Positions 7,877 through 14,861 of a stretch of 52,591 nucleotides of DNA are shown one piece after another. Location of the stretch: assembly GCA_910577035.1 (NCBI GenBank), contig CAJTKW010000009.1, forward strand, positions 1-52,591. The letters are read 5' to 3'. The position numbers and the translations under genes are program-made. The notes below the pieces were generated by a model that was not told the origin of the DNA, searched no databases, and worked only from the letters and a program-made list of their open reading frames with translations. The DNA is from an uncultured Acetatifactor sp. GTDB taxonomy: Bacteria > Bacillota > Clostridia > Lachnospirales > Lachnospiraceae. The stretch's first letter is position 1. Every line of letters starts with the position of its first letter.

Positions 7877-8161
7877 ATGCACGTATTTAAGGATGTAGGG
7901 CTGGTGGAACAGCTTGGCACTGGAAGTTTCCGGCGGGAAAGGAAAATGTTCCTGTTGATAAATTGAGTGGCGATGATAATGGCGATGAAATAATAATTTT
8001 AAAATTGCCGAAAATCAACCTGACATTACGGCACAGAAATTAAGTAAGAAAACCGGATCCAGTGCCAGAAAGATCAGCCGTGTCATAAAGAAGTTACGGG
8101 AATCGGGGAAGATCATCCGTATCGGTTCTGACAGAAAAGGATATTGGAAAATAAATGACTA
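7877..8161 (+). pseudogene. Remnant of AlbA_2-type (COG2865-like) ATP-binding protein
   Basis: Two pieces of one family are seen in different frames. Near 7877 is 'VFKDVGLVEQLGTG', typical of the C-terminal ATPase-like part of Schlafen-AlbA_2 regulators. From about 7990 to the stop at 8159-8161 is a winged-helix end, 'ITAQKLSKKTGSSARKISR' followed by 'RIGSDRKGYWKI'. The AlbA_2 domain and most of the middle are missing. The gene is dead. Confidence 0.55.
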
Positions 8162-8183
8162 GGTGAATAAAAAGTTTCTCCTT

Positions 8184-8228
8184 ATTGACGCATCAGGGGA
8201 GACAGCCTTCTACACCAGGAGCGTGTAT
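8184..8228 (+). pseudogene. spmB: spmB 3'-end fragment, copy C (short)
   Basis: Fifteen codons reading IDASGETAFYTRSVY align with the start of copies A and B (IDTIPETVFYTMSVY, IGTMPETVFYTRSVH). The preceding AAAAAGTTTCTCCTT aligns with the palindrome that precedes the other copies. Homology is lost after about 8228, where a reversed XRE remnant begins. It follows the AlbA_2 remnant by 22 bp. Confidence 0.5.
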
Positions 8229-8405
8229 ATACATGAGCTTTTTCATCAGTTCGGAGGTGATGCCAGCAGACAGTTCCCGGCGGCAAAACAGATTACGCTG
8301 TTCATTGTTCATCTGAACGGTATAACTGTCTTCCGTGAAAAACTGTGCCAAAGTGACTCTAAAAGCGGAGCAGATGGCTTCCCGCCATTGCGGAGTACCC
8401 GTCAA
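8229..8405 (-). pseudogene. C-terminal remnant of an XRE-family regulator
   Basis: On the minus strand an open frame reads 'REAICSAFRVTLAQFFTED', then 'VQMNNEQRNL' and 'SELMKKLMYIH'. This is the usual end of short Cro/CI-type regulators (…LE.IC.AFG.TLAQFF…). The N-terminal helix-turn-helix is missing and the end runs into spmB fragment C. Decayed. Confidence 0.5.
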
Positions 8406-8619
8406 TAGACTGGGAGTATGAAGCTATCTGTATTTATCAAAAAAGGTAGACATTCGTGAAAGGAGCACTATGGAGAAGACCGAGAGCACCGGGCGGAATT
8501 GACAGAAGACTATTGGAAAAATTCGTCAGGGGCAGAAGGACTTGTAGACAGGAGGGGTGCCCAGGTGGTATGAGTTGGTGATGGAGGATAAGGAGTCAAA
8601 CAAATCCATCTGAATTTAG

Positions 8620-8648
8620 TTGTATGTATATGTTGAAATGTGTATAAT
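8620..8648 (+). promoter_or_regulatory. Promoter of the toxin-antitoxin operon
   Basis: TTGTAT (8620-8625), 17 bases, TATAAT (8643-8648). The -10 is perfect. It lies over the upstream GTG at 8640, which rules that codon out as the start and supports the ATG at 8694. Confidence 0.7.
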
Positions 8649-8693
8649 ATGAATAGAAGCATGTTTGTAAAGATAAGGGATGAGGTGTTTGCT

Positions 8694-8975
8694 ATGACTA
8701 TGACCAGGGTAGAAATTGATGTACCGGAGGAAATTGTACCATATACAGTGCTGGAGGATAAGGAGGCACAAACAACAAGAAATGCAATGCTGGTCTACCC
8801 TTATATCAAAAGCGGTGTCATGTCTCACGGAAAGGCGGCGGAGATGCTTGGGCTTCATAAGATAGACCTGATTACATTGTATGGCAAACTGGGTCTGCCA
8901 TATTTTGATGAAACGGAAGAAGAATTTGAAGAAGATCTGGCAGTATTGAAGAAGTTAAGAGGTGCCACTATATGA
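8694..8975 (+). CDS. UPF0175-family antitoxin
   Basis: A 93-residue protein that I recognise as UPF0175, small proteins usually coded just before a DUF3368 PIN-like toxin. The N-terminus is 'MTMTRVEIDVPEEIVPYTVL'. A helical middle ('SGVMSHGKAAEMLGLHKIDL') looks like a small DNA-binding or ribbon/helix unit, and the acidic tail (TEEEFEEDLAVLKKLRG) is a likely toxin-binding part. The start at 8694 follows AAGGGATGAGG and lies 46 bp after the -10. The end overlaps the toxin start by 4 bases (ATGA), the usual translationally coupled layout. Self-repression at the upstream promoter is likely by analogy. Confidence 0.8.
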   Translation: MTMTRVEIDVPEEIVPYTVLEDKEAQTTRNAMLVYPYIKSGVMSHGKAAEMLGLHKIDLITLYGKLGLPYFDETEEEFEEDLAVLKKLRGATI

Positions 8976-9466
8976 TTGTTGTTTCGGATACCATACCGAT
9001 TATTTCACTGATGAAGGCAAGACAGTTGGAATTGCTGCGGCAATTATTTGGAGCTGTCTATATTCCGGAGGCAGTATATCGGGAATTGACAGATAATGAG
9101 GCATTTTCTGAAGAAGCAAGAATGGTACAGGAGTGTGAATTTTTTTATGTACAGAAAGTGGACAATGGGAAGTCGGTTATCATATTGCAGAATTTTACCG
9201 GATTAGATGCCGGGGAAAGTGAAGCAATTATTTTGGCAGACGAAATGAATTCGGATGTGCTGCTGATGGACGAACATAAGGGCAGACAAGTTGCTAAAAA
9301 GCTGGGGATAACGATTACCGGTACCATTGGGATTCTTGTACAGGCATTTGATGAGGGGATGCTGACGAAGGAGGATGTAGGAAGGTGCATTGAACGGTTA
9401 AAAGAAAGTGGGATACGGATCAGTGAGAAGTTGTATCAGAGATTGAGTCCGAAAACAGGAAAGTAA
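8972..9466 (+). CDS. DUF3368 PIN-like toxin
   Basis: A 164-residue protein of the DUF3368 group, PIN-domain-like nucleases thought to cut RNA. The PIN acidic residues are in place: 'VVSDTIPII' at the N-terminus (Asp6), 'YRELTDNE' near residue 40, 'GESEAIILADE' near 85 and 'LLMDEHKGR' near 100. It overlaps the antitoxin by 4 bases and is followed by a terminator. Frame and catalytic acids are intact, so this is a plausible working toxin-antitoxin pair in an otherwise decaying stretch, where it could stabilise the island. The target is unknown. Confidence 0.82.
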   Translation: MIVVSDTIPIISLMKARQLELLRQLFGAVYIPEAVYRELTDNEAFSEEARMVQECEFFYVQKVDNGKSVIILQNFTGLDAGESEAIILADEMNSDVLLMDEHKGRQVAKKLGITITGTIGILVQAFDEGMLTKEDVGRCIERLKESGIRISEKLYQRLSPKTGK

Positions 9467-9493
9467 GAGATATGGTAATGGGTATGTAGGACG

Positions 9494-9519
9494 AGGGCGT
9501 AGAATTATGCCCTTTTTTC
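9494..9519 (+). terminator. Intrinsic terminator after the toxin gene
   Basis: AGGGCGT (9494-9500), loop AGAATT, ATGCCCT (9507-9513) followed by T's. One G-U pair. It corresponds to the terminator at 6958 in the shared spmB-flanking repeat. Confidence 0.75.
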
Positions 9520-9565
9520 TGTACAGGGAAGATCAGTCCCAGACGGGGGGAAAGTATTCCCCCCG

Positions 9566-9718
9566 ATTGGCACCATGCCGGAGACAGTGTTCTACACCAG
9601 GAGCGTGCATTTCCTGGCGGCAAAGGTGACGAAGACCCGGTACACCCTCACCGGAGCCCTGCCGGCGACCCTGGCGGGGAGCGTGGCCAGCGTGGTACTG
9701 GCGGCGGGGATGGGGTGA
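9566..9718 (+). pseudogene. spmB: spmB 3'-end fragment, copy B
   Basis: Fifty codons plus stop, the same length as copy A, reading 'IGTMPETVFYTRSVHF', 'LAAKVTKTRYTL' and 'SVASVVLAAGMG'. A perfect palindrome, GGGGGGAA-AGTA-TTCCCCCC (9545-9564), stands one base before it, as in copy A. It carries Met-to-Arg and Trp-to-Met-type changes relative to copy A, so it may be the older, relaxed copy. It marks the right limit of the island. Confidence 0.68.
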
Positions 9719-10082
9719 GGAACGGAAACCGGGGAACGGAAGGTAAGAGGATCCTTAAGAATGTAATGGGAATGTTTTCAGGTGTGTGATATTTTTATTG
9801 TACACCTGTATTTAAATGGAGGATTTTCTGTCTGATTTTTACAGGACAGGCAATCCGTCAGTGCCTGGGGAAGGCCGGAGGGTGGTTCGAGAGGGAGAAT
9901 GGCGGATACACCGGACCAAGCCTCTGCGCCCTGAACCGAAAACTTCTTTCTGCTAAGATTTTGCGGTATTTCCCTTGATTTCTTCGTGATTTTATTGCAT
10001 ACTTTTAATACAGTCGGATATATTTTTATCTGTGTATCGGGACAGCATTTTTCATTTGTCAAAGGAGAGCATTGGTACAGAT
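9719..10082 (+). promoter_or_regulatory. Leader region with promoter before the DUF342 gene
   Basis: No gene is seen in this 364-bp stretch. A promoter candidate is TTGCAT (9995-10000), 18 bases, TATATT (10019-10024). An AAAGGAGA ribosome site is at 10061-10068. The middle (about 9870-9940) is GC-rich, but I could not fit it to a known riboswitch. Confidence 0.5.
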
Positions 10083-12161
10083 ATGAACAGTCAGAATTCA
10101 AACGTTATTAATCCCCGGCAGCTGCATTTGAACATGGAGGAGAATGCCGAATACCAGATAGCGCAGAACCAGGAGATCCAGCTGGGAACGGAGCAGGGCC
10201 TGGACACTTCGGTATATTCCAATCCGGAATTTAACTGGCTGCAGATGGAGCAGATCCGCACGGGGCTGAAAGATAATCTTGATGTATCTGTATATGCAAA
10301 TCCTGCCTACAGTTACGACACCATGAGGCAGATCAGGCTTTCCCTTTATTCAGCCATAAACCTCATCCCTTACCTTGAAAGGGGATTTACAGACGATTCC
10401 CTGGAGGAGATCCGGCTTGCCTTGCTGGATAAGCTGCCCCTGGACGCATGGCTTAAGGATGACATGTGCGCCCCCCAGATCCACGAGGTCAGAATCGGCC
10501 TGTTTGAGGAGCTGGATGTCTCGGCTTATTCCGACACAAGGCTGAATTGGATGCAGATGCAGGAAATCCGTCTGGGACTGGAAAAAAAGCTGAATGTGTC
10601 TCTTTACACCAACTATCTTTTCAGCCATGTACAGATGAAGGAAATCCGGCTCGGGCTGGAGGCCGATCTGGATGTATCCTCCTATTGCAGCCTGATTTAT
10701 TCTGCTTCGGACATGCGGAAAACGCGTCTGGAACTGATTGATAAAAAGACGTGCAAACCGGATCCTGTCAGTGTCGGGGATCCCCTTATAAACTCTCTGC
10801 GAAAAAAGGACTTTGTGATTACCATTGAGGAAAACGGCAATAAAGCGTATGCTTATATACCATGGATTCCCGGCAACATGGTGACGGAAGAGGATATATT
10901 CAACGATCTGCAGAGAAGGGAGATTATTTTTGGAATCAAACATGAGGCCATAACGAAGCTGATAAAGAAGAAAAAGCAAAATATGAAGGTACTGATTGCC
11001 GAGGGTGTCCCTGCAGTCAGGGGAAAAGACGGCTGGTTCGAGTTTTTTGTCAGGCTTGACATGCCCCGTATTCCGGCTCCGCTTCCGGATGGCGGTGTTG
11101 ACTATGTTAATATTGAGGCCTTTGAGATGGTTGAAGAGGGTGAAAAGATAGCGGTTTACCACCCTGCCGAAAAAGGCACCAGCGGGAAAAATATATATGG
11201 TGAGACCATACATGCGGAGGACGGTATCGATAAGAAGCCGTTGCGGGGGGAAGGCTTCAGGATAGCTCCGGACGGCGTGACTTATTTGTCCAAGTTGAAC
11301 GGCAAATTCGAATATATAAACGGGCGGATCATCATTACCAACATGCTGGTGGTCCAGGAGGATGTAACCTCCGTCACCGGCAAGCTGGAGGTGGACGGCT
11401 CTGTCTATGTGATTGGCAGCATTTATTCCGGCGGATATATCAAGGCCACCGGTGACATCATTATCGAACACAACGTGGAGGCGGCAAGGCTGATTGCGGG
11501 TGGAAATATCATGATTAAAAAGGGAAGCTGTTCCCGGAACGACTGCTTTATAGAAGCTGAGGGTGAAGTCTCGGGGAGCTTTTTTGAAGCCGCCAATATA
11601 AATGCCAGAGGAAACGTAAAGGCTAACTATATTATGAACAGCAATATCAATACGCTTGGACGGGTGATCGTTTCCGGGAAAAAGGGAGTTCTTCTGGGAG
11701 GCAGAATCTGTGCCGTAAAGGGGGTTGACACTTATAATCTCGGCAACAGCTCACACCGAAAAACGCTTTTGGAGGTTGGCAGAAACCATTTGTATGAAAA
11801 AGAGCAGGTCAGTTATGCCGGGAAGCGGGAGGTACTTTTGAATGAGCTGAACTCCCTTGAGGCCGGCTGGAACAAGATTCTTCAGTTGGTTGCCGCCCAG
11901 CGGGAGGTTCCGGAGGATACCGTGCGTAAGGTTCATGCCACAATCGTAGCCAAAAGCCATGAACTGGCACAGCTGGATGCGGAGGTATCCAAGCTGGCCA
12001 ACCTGACGGATCAGAACATGAGTGCCCCGGTCTGCGTCAGAGGAACGGCGCATGCAGGAAGCGTGATTGTAATAAATACAATTAGCTACAATCTGTCCGC
12101 CAATGTAAACAGAGTCATTTTTAAACTTCGCAATACACATGTGGTAATGGTCACATCGTGA
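10083..12161 (+). CDS. DUF342/FapA-like protein with N-terminal 26-residue repeats
   Basis: A protein of 692 residues. Residues 31-212 are seven tandem units of exactly 26 residues, pattern E-I-R-L-G-L-x5-D-V-S-x-Y with a hydrophobic/QM end; an eighth is partial. The repeat resembles one I recall from large proteins of clostridial mobile elements. From about 240 the chain is DUF342 (FapA family): 'GKNIYGETI', then a run of beta-helix turns (about 405-570; 'VDGSVYVIGSIYSGGYI', 'IAGGNIMIKKG', 'GKKGVLLGGRI'). A coiled coil (about 580-650) and a short C-terminal beta part close the protein. DUF342 proteins are linked to flagellar or polar assembly and envelope-associated functions. I chose the ATG at 10083; the AAAGGAGA is 14 bases away, slightly far. 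It leads a c-di-GMP gene set. Confidence 0.85.
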   Translation: MNSQNSNVINPRQLHLNMEENAEYQIAQNQEIQLGTEQGLDTSVYSNPEFNWLQMEQIRTGLKDNLDVSVYANPAYSYDTMRQIRLSLYSAINLIPYLERGFTDDSLEEIRLALLDKLPLDAWLKDDMCAPQIHEVRIGLFEELDVSAYSDTRLNWMQMQEIRLGLEKKLNVSLYTNYLFSHVQMKEIRLGLEADLDVSSYCSLIYSASDMRKTRLELIDKKTCKPDPVSVGDPLINSLRKKDFVITIEENGNKAYAYIPWIPGNMVTEEDIFNDLQRREIIFGIKHEAITKLIKKKKQNMKVLIAEGVPAVRGKDGWFEFFVRLDMPRIPAPLPDGGVDYVNIEAFEMVEEGEKIAVYHPAEKGTSGKNIYGETIHAEDGIDKKPLRGEGFRIAPDGVTYLSKLNGKFEYINGRIIITNMLVVQEDVTSVTGKLEVDGSVYVIGSIYSGGYIKATGDIIIEHNVEAARLIAGGNIMIKKGSCSRNDCFIEAEGEVSGSFFEAANINARGNVKANYIMNSNINTLGRVIVSGKKGVLLGGRICAVKGVDTYNLGNSSHRKTLLEVGRNHLYEKEQVSYAGKREVLLNELNSLEAGWNKILQLVAAQREVPEDTVRKVHATIVAKSHELAQLDAEVSKLANLTDQNMSAPVCVRGTAHAGSVIVINTISYNLSANVNRVIFKLRNTHVVMVTS

Positions 12162-12192
12162 CGGGGACACGAACGATTTCACTTAAAAAAGG

Positions 12193-12216
12193 CGCGGGGC
12201 ATAACCCGCGGGGAGG
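12193..12216 (+). promoter_or_regulatory. Hairpin directly before the HD-GYP ribosome site
   Basis: CGCGGG (12193-12198), loop GCATAA, CCCGCG (12205-12210), then GGGGAGG as the Shine-Dalgarno, which shares its first G with the stem. No T-run. It may protect the RNA end or tune translation of the next gene. Confidence 0.5.
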
Positions 12217-12224
12217 TATTGTAA

Positions 12225-13325
12225 ATGAACCGTGATACCATATTGATTTTTGAAGATAACGATATAGAACGTGGAATCCTGGCAGAAATGTTCCGGCAGG
12301 ATTACAAGATTCTGGAAGCGGCCGACGGCAGGGAGGGGATTGAGCTTTTAAACAGCCACTTTTCCTCTATTGCCGTGGTTTTGCTGGATTACGTGATGCC
12401 GGTGATGGATGGGTTTCAGGTGTTGGAACAGCTTCAGGAAAAGAAGGTACTGAGTAAAATTCCGTTCATTATGGTAACGGGCCAGGATTCGGCTGAATTT
12501 GAAATAAGGGGCTATGAGTACGGAATTGTGAGTTATATCAAGAAGCCATACCAGTCCGATGTCATTAGGCAGGTCGTCAGTAATGCTGTCGGCTGGTTCC
12601 GGTATAAGGTGCAGTTGGAGCTGGTGGTCAAGAAACAAAATGAAAATATAAAGAAGCAGAATGATATGCTGCGACAGCAGGCTGTTGAGCTGGAGAAACG
12701 GACGGAGGCTCTTGTCAACTCGCTCAGCAATATTATGGAATTCCGGAATCTGGAATCCAGACAGCATATTAAGAGAGTTCAGGAATTTACTCTTTGCCTG
12801 GGAAGAAATATTATGAAGCTTTATCCGGAGTATAAGCTGACACCGGAAAAGATTGAGCAGATCGGAAAGGCTTCTTTGCTTCACGACATCGGCAAAATTG
12901 CTATCCCTGACAGTATCATACTGAAATCCAGCAAACTGAATCAGGACGAGTTTGAACTGATAAAGTCCCATACTACAAAAGGGGCGGAAATCATATCCAA
13001 GGCCATTCACCTGGACGACAAGGCCGTCATGGATTATGCCTGCGATATTGCCAGACATCATCATGAGAAGTACGACGGAAACGGATACCCGGATGGTCTG
13101 AAGGGAGAGGAGATCGACATTGCGTCGCAGATTGTTTCCCTGGTGGACGTATATGATGCGCTGACCTCGAAACGTGTTTATAAGGTTGCCTATGCGCCTG
13201 ACAGGGCATATCAAATGATTCTCAACGGGAACAGCGGCAGCTTTTCGCCGAAGCTGCTGACGGCTTTTGCCGAGGCAAGGCAGGAATTTGAAAAGCTTTT
13301 GGTGCTTTACCGTGACGAGGACTGA
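12225..13325 (+). CDS. Response regulator with HD-GYP c-di-GMP phosphodiesterase
   Basis: A 366-residue cytoplasmic protein. The receiver domain (1-120) has the acidic pocket 'IFEDND', phospho-acceptor Asp55 in 'VVLLDYVMP', Thr in 'MVTGQD' and Lys in 'IKKPY'. A coiled linker (about 130-165) leads to an HD-GYP domain with 'LLHDIGKIAIPD', 'HTTKGAEI' and the signature 'HHEKYDGNGYPDGLKGEE'. HD-GYP domains hydrolyse c-di-GMP. All metal-binding residues I can check are present, so it should be active and switched by phosphorylation. No histidine kinase is coded nearby. It sits 63 bp after the DUF342 gene and before the GGDEF gene. Confidence 0.93.
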   Translation: MNRDTILIFEDNDIERGILAEMFRQDYKILEAADGREGIELLNSHFSSIAVVLLDYVMPVMDGFQVLEQLQEKKVLSKIPFIMVTGQDSAEFEIRGYEYGIVSYIKKPYQSDVIRQVVSNAVGWFRYKVQLELVVKKQNENIKKQNDMLRQQAVELEKRTEALVNSLSNIMEFRNLESRQHIKRVQEFTLCLGRNIMKLYPEYKLTPEKIEQIGKASLLHDIGKIAIPDSIILKSSKLNQDEFELIKSHTTKGAEIISKAIHLDDKAVMDYACDIARHHHEKYDGNGYPDGLKGEEIDIASQIVSLVDVYDALTSKRVYKVAYAPDRAYQMILNGNSGSFSPKLLTAFAEARQEFEKLLVLYRDED

Positions 13326-13354
13326 CGGGGAGAGAATCCTGATAATTCCAGGCA

Positions 13355-13404
13355 GCCGGTGAAAAAAGCTTTCATGCTGCAATGATTATGCAGCAACGAC
13401 CGGC
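13355..13404 (+). repeat. Nested hairpin between HD-GYP and GGDEF genes
   Basis: Outer arms GCCGGT (13355-13360) / ACCGGC (13399-13404) and inner arms TGCTGC (13375-13380) / GCAGCA (13390-13395). No T-run. It lies in the 115-bp gap between two c-di-GMP enzymes. It does not carry the conserved sequence of either c-di-GMP riboswitch class as I know them. Confidence 0.4.
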
Positions 13405-13440
13405 CCGCAAGGCTTGTTTACCTGAAAGGATGATACGGAA

Positions 13441-14790
13441 ATGCAGCGTTTTAAAAACGGGGGAATACATATTGGCTCACTGGTTCTGTTTATCGTGGGC
13501 ATCGTGTTTATCGTGGGGGGCTTTATTCTGTATACGGGGAGCCGCCTGAGCAGCTGCTATGAGGATTTTATGCGGGCGGAAGCCGACTACAGGGAATGTG
13601 AGAAAAACGCGCGTCAGATGCAGGACGCATCGGATGCGCTGACTGCCAGTATACGTCATTATACAGTGACGGATGACAGGACTTACCTCGATTCCTATTT
13701 TGAAGAAGCCGATTCCGGCAGAAGGGAGCAGGCCCAGGAGAACCTCCATGCCACCGGGGAGGAGAAGGCGCTTTTTGACCGGGCGAAGGGGGAATCCGAC
13801 CTGCTGATGGATATGGAATACCATGCGGCCAGGATGGTGCTGGCGGCGCAGGATGCCGATATGGGAGGTCTGCCCGGGAAGCTCCGGGACTATTCTCTGA
13901 CGGAAGCGGAAATAAGTATGGGATCAGAAGAGCTTTCACGGCAGGCGCTTCTTCTTGTGTTCGGACAGGAGTACCAGTCGCTGAAGGACAGGATAGACAG
14001 CGATCTCGCAGCATTTTCCGATGCGGTTCTGAACCGGGAGAGCCGGGAAGTGCTGGAGACGGCAGAACGTCTGGAGCGCCTGATCTGGATGCAGCGGGCG
14101 GGGATTGCTGTCGTGATCGTGGTGATTATTCTCCTCGGTGTGCTGACCTATCGGCAGATTGCCGTGGCCCTGCAGAAGCATGTGAAAGCTATTACGGAAA
14201 ACATGCTGCTGGAAGAGGATGGCGTTTTTGAGCTTCGGCATCTGGCACGTACCTATAATGCCAGGGACAAGTCAAGGGCAGAGGAGGAACAAAGGCTGCG
14301 GGAAAAAGCGGAGCATGACGCTCTGACGGAACTGGTAAACCGGGGAACCTTTGAAATGCTGCTGAAGAATAAGATAGAGACCAGGGGGAAGGATGCGGGA
14401 GCTTTCCTGTTGGTGGACGTGGATATTTTCAAGGAAATCAATGACAGCTACGGTCACGCGGTGGGAGATGCCGTTTTAAAGCGGGTGGCGGAAGTGCTGG
14501 TGGATAATTTTAAAGACAGGGACATTATTGCACGATTTGGCGGAGATGAATTTGCCGTATGGCTTACGAACCTGAACAGGGAGTATGCCGGCTTTATAGA
14601 GCAGAGGATTGAGGATATTAACCGGCAGCTTCTGCAAGCCAAAGATGATTTGCCGGCGGTTACGTTAAGCGTGGGCGGCGCGTTCAGCCGTGAGGGAGAT
14701 TCTTTTGAGGCGGTGTACAGGCGGGCGGACGAGATGCTGTATGCAGTGAAGAAAAACGGTCGCCGGGGCTGCATGGTCAACGTGGATTGA
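13441..14790 (+). CDS. Membrane-bound GGDEF diguanylate cyclase
   Basis: A 449-residue protein. A transmembrane segment (about 12-32), an extracytoplasmic helical sensor (33-218) and a second transmembrane segment (about 219-240) are followed by a coiled linker and a GGDEF domain (about 285-449). The active-site motif is GGDEF at 367-371, preceded by 'FLLVDVDIFKEINDSYGH', so it should make c-di-GMP from two GTP. The inhibitory I-site is not canonical: KDRD stands where RxxD is expected, so product inhibition may be absent. The sensor part is helical, like four-helix-bundle ligand domains, and its ligand is unknown. Its neighbour HD-GYP protein degrades the same messenger. Confidence 0.92.
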   Translation: MQRFKNGGIHIGSLVLFIVGIVFIVGGFILYTGSRLSSCYEDFMRAEADYRECEKNARQMQDASDALTASIRHYTVTDDRTYLDSYFEEADSGRREQAQENLHATGEEKALFDRAKGESDLLMDMEYHAARMVLAAQDADMGGLPGKLRDYSLTEAEISMGSEELSRQALLLVFGQEYQSLKDRIDSDLAAFSDAVLNRESREVLETAERLERLIWMQRAGIAVVIVVIILLGVLTYRQIAVALQKHVKAITENMLLEEDGVFELRHLARTYNARDKSRAEEEQRLREKAEHDALTELVNRGTFEMLLKNKIETRGKDAGAFLLVDVDIFKEINDSYGHAVGDAVLKRVAEVLVDNFKDRDIIARFGGDEFAVWLTNLNREYAGFIEQRIEDINRQLLQAKDDLPAVTLSVGGAFSREGDSFEAVYRRADEMLYAVKKNGRRGCMVNVD

Positions 14791-14792
14791 GA

Positions 14793-14821
14793 TTGCATAC
14801 AGTCTCCTTTTTTAGTATAAT
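14793..14821 (+). promoter_or_regulatory. Promoter of the glycosylation operon
   Basis: TTGCAT (14793-14798), 17 bases, TATAAT (14816-14821, perfect). It starts just after the GGDEF stop and ends 40 bp before the aminotransferase ATG, so the sugar genes have their own promoter. Confidence 0.72.
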
Positions 14822-14861
14822 CAGTTTGTGACAGGAAAAACAGAAAAAGAGGATAAGTACT

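Larger units (their letters stand above)
1..9718. mobile_element. Accessory island: serine-recombinase element end plus relics at spmB
   Basis: This span holds three large serine recombinases, a broken transposase-type nuclease, decayed gene remnants, a toxin-antitoxin pair and three partial copies of the spmB 3' end (7034, 8184, 9566). Everything right of about 9719 reads as intact chromosomal genes. The left limit lies outside the window. I infer a recombinase-carrying integrative element followed by debris of older elements inserted at the same place. Exact element borders cannot be set from this window alone. Confidence 0.55.

Noticed and set aside
8163..8408. 81-residue plus-strand frame over spmB fragment C
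   Set aside because: It joins the end of an AlbA_2 relic, a short spmB piece and the antisense of an XRE relic, so it is a chance frame through debris.
8640..8693. Upstream GTG start for the UPF0175 antitoxin
   Set aside because: The codon lies beside the perfect -10 box at 8643-8648, so it would not be transcribed from that promoter.
9860..9945. tRNA-like GGTTCGAG in the leader of the DUF342 gene
   Set aside because: No acceptor stem, anticodon stem or matching D-arm could be drawn around it.
13355..13440. Possible c-di-GMP riboswitch between the HD-GYP and GGDEF genes
   Set aside because: Paired arms and CAACGACC are suggestive of class II, but the conserved core of neither class could be matched by eye. 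Kept only as a hairpin. A covariance-model search would decide.
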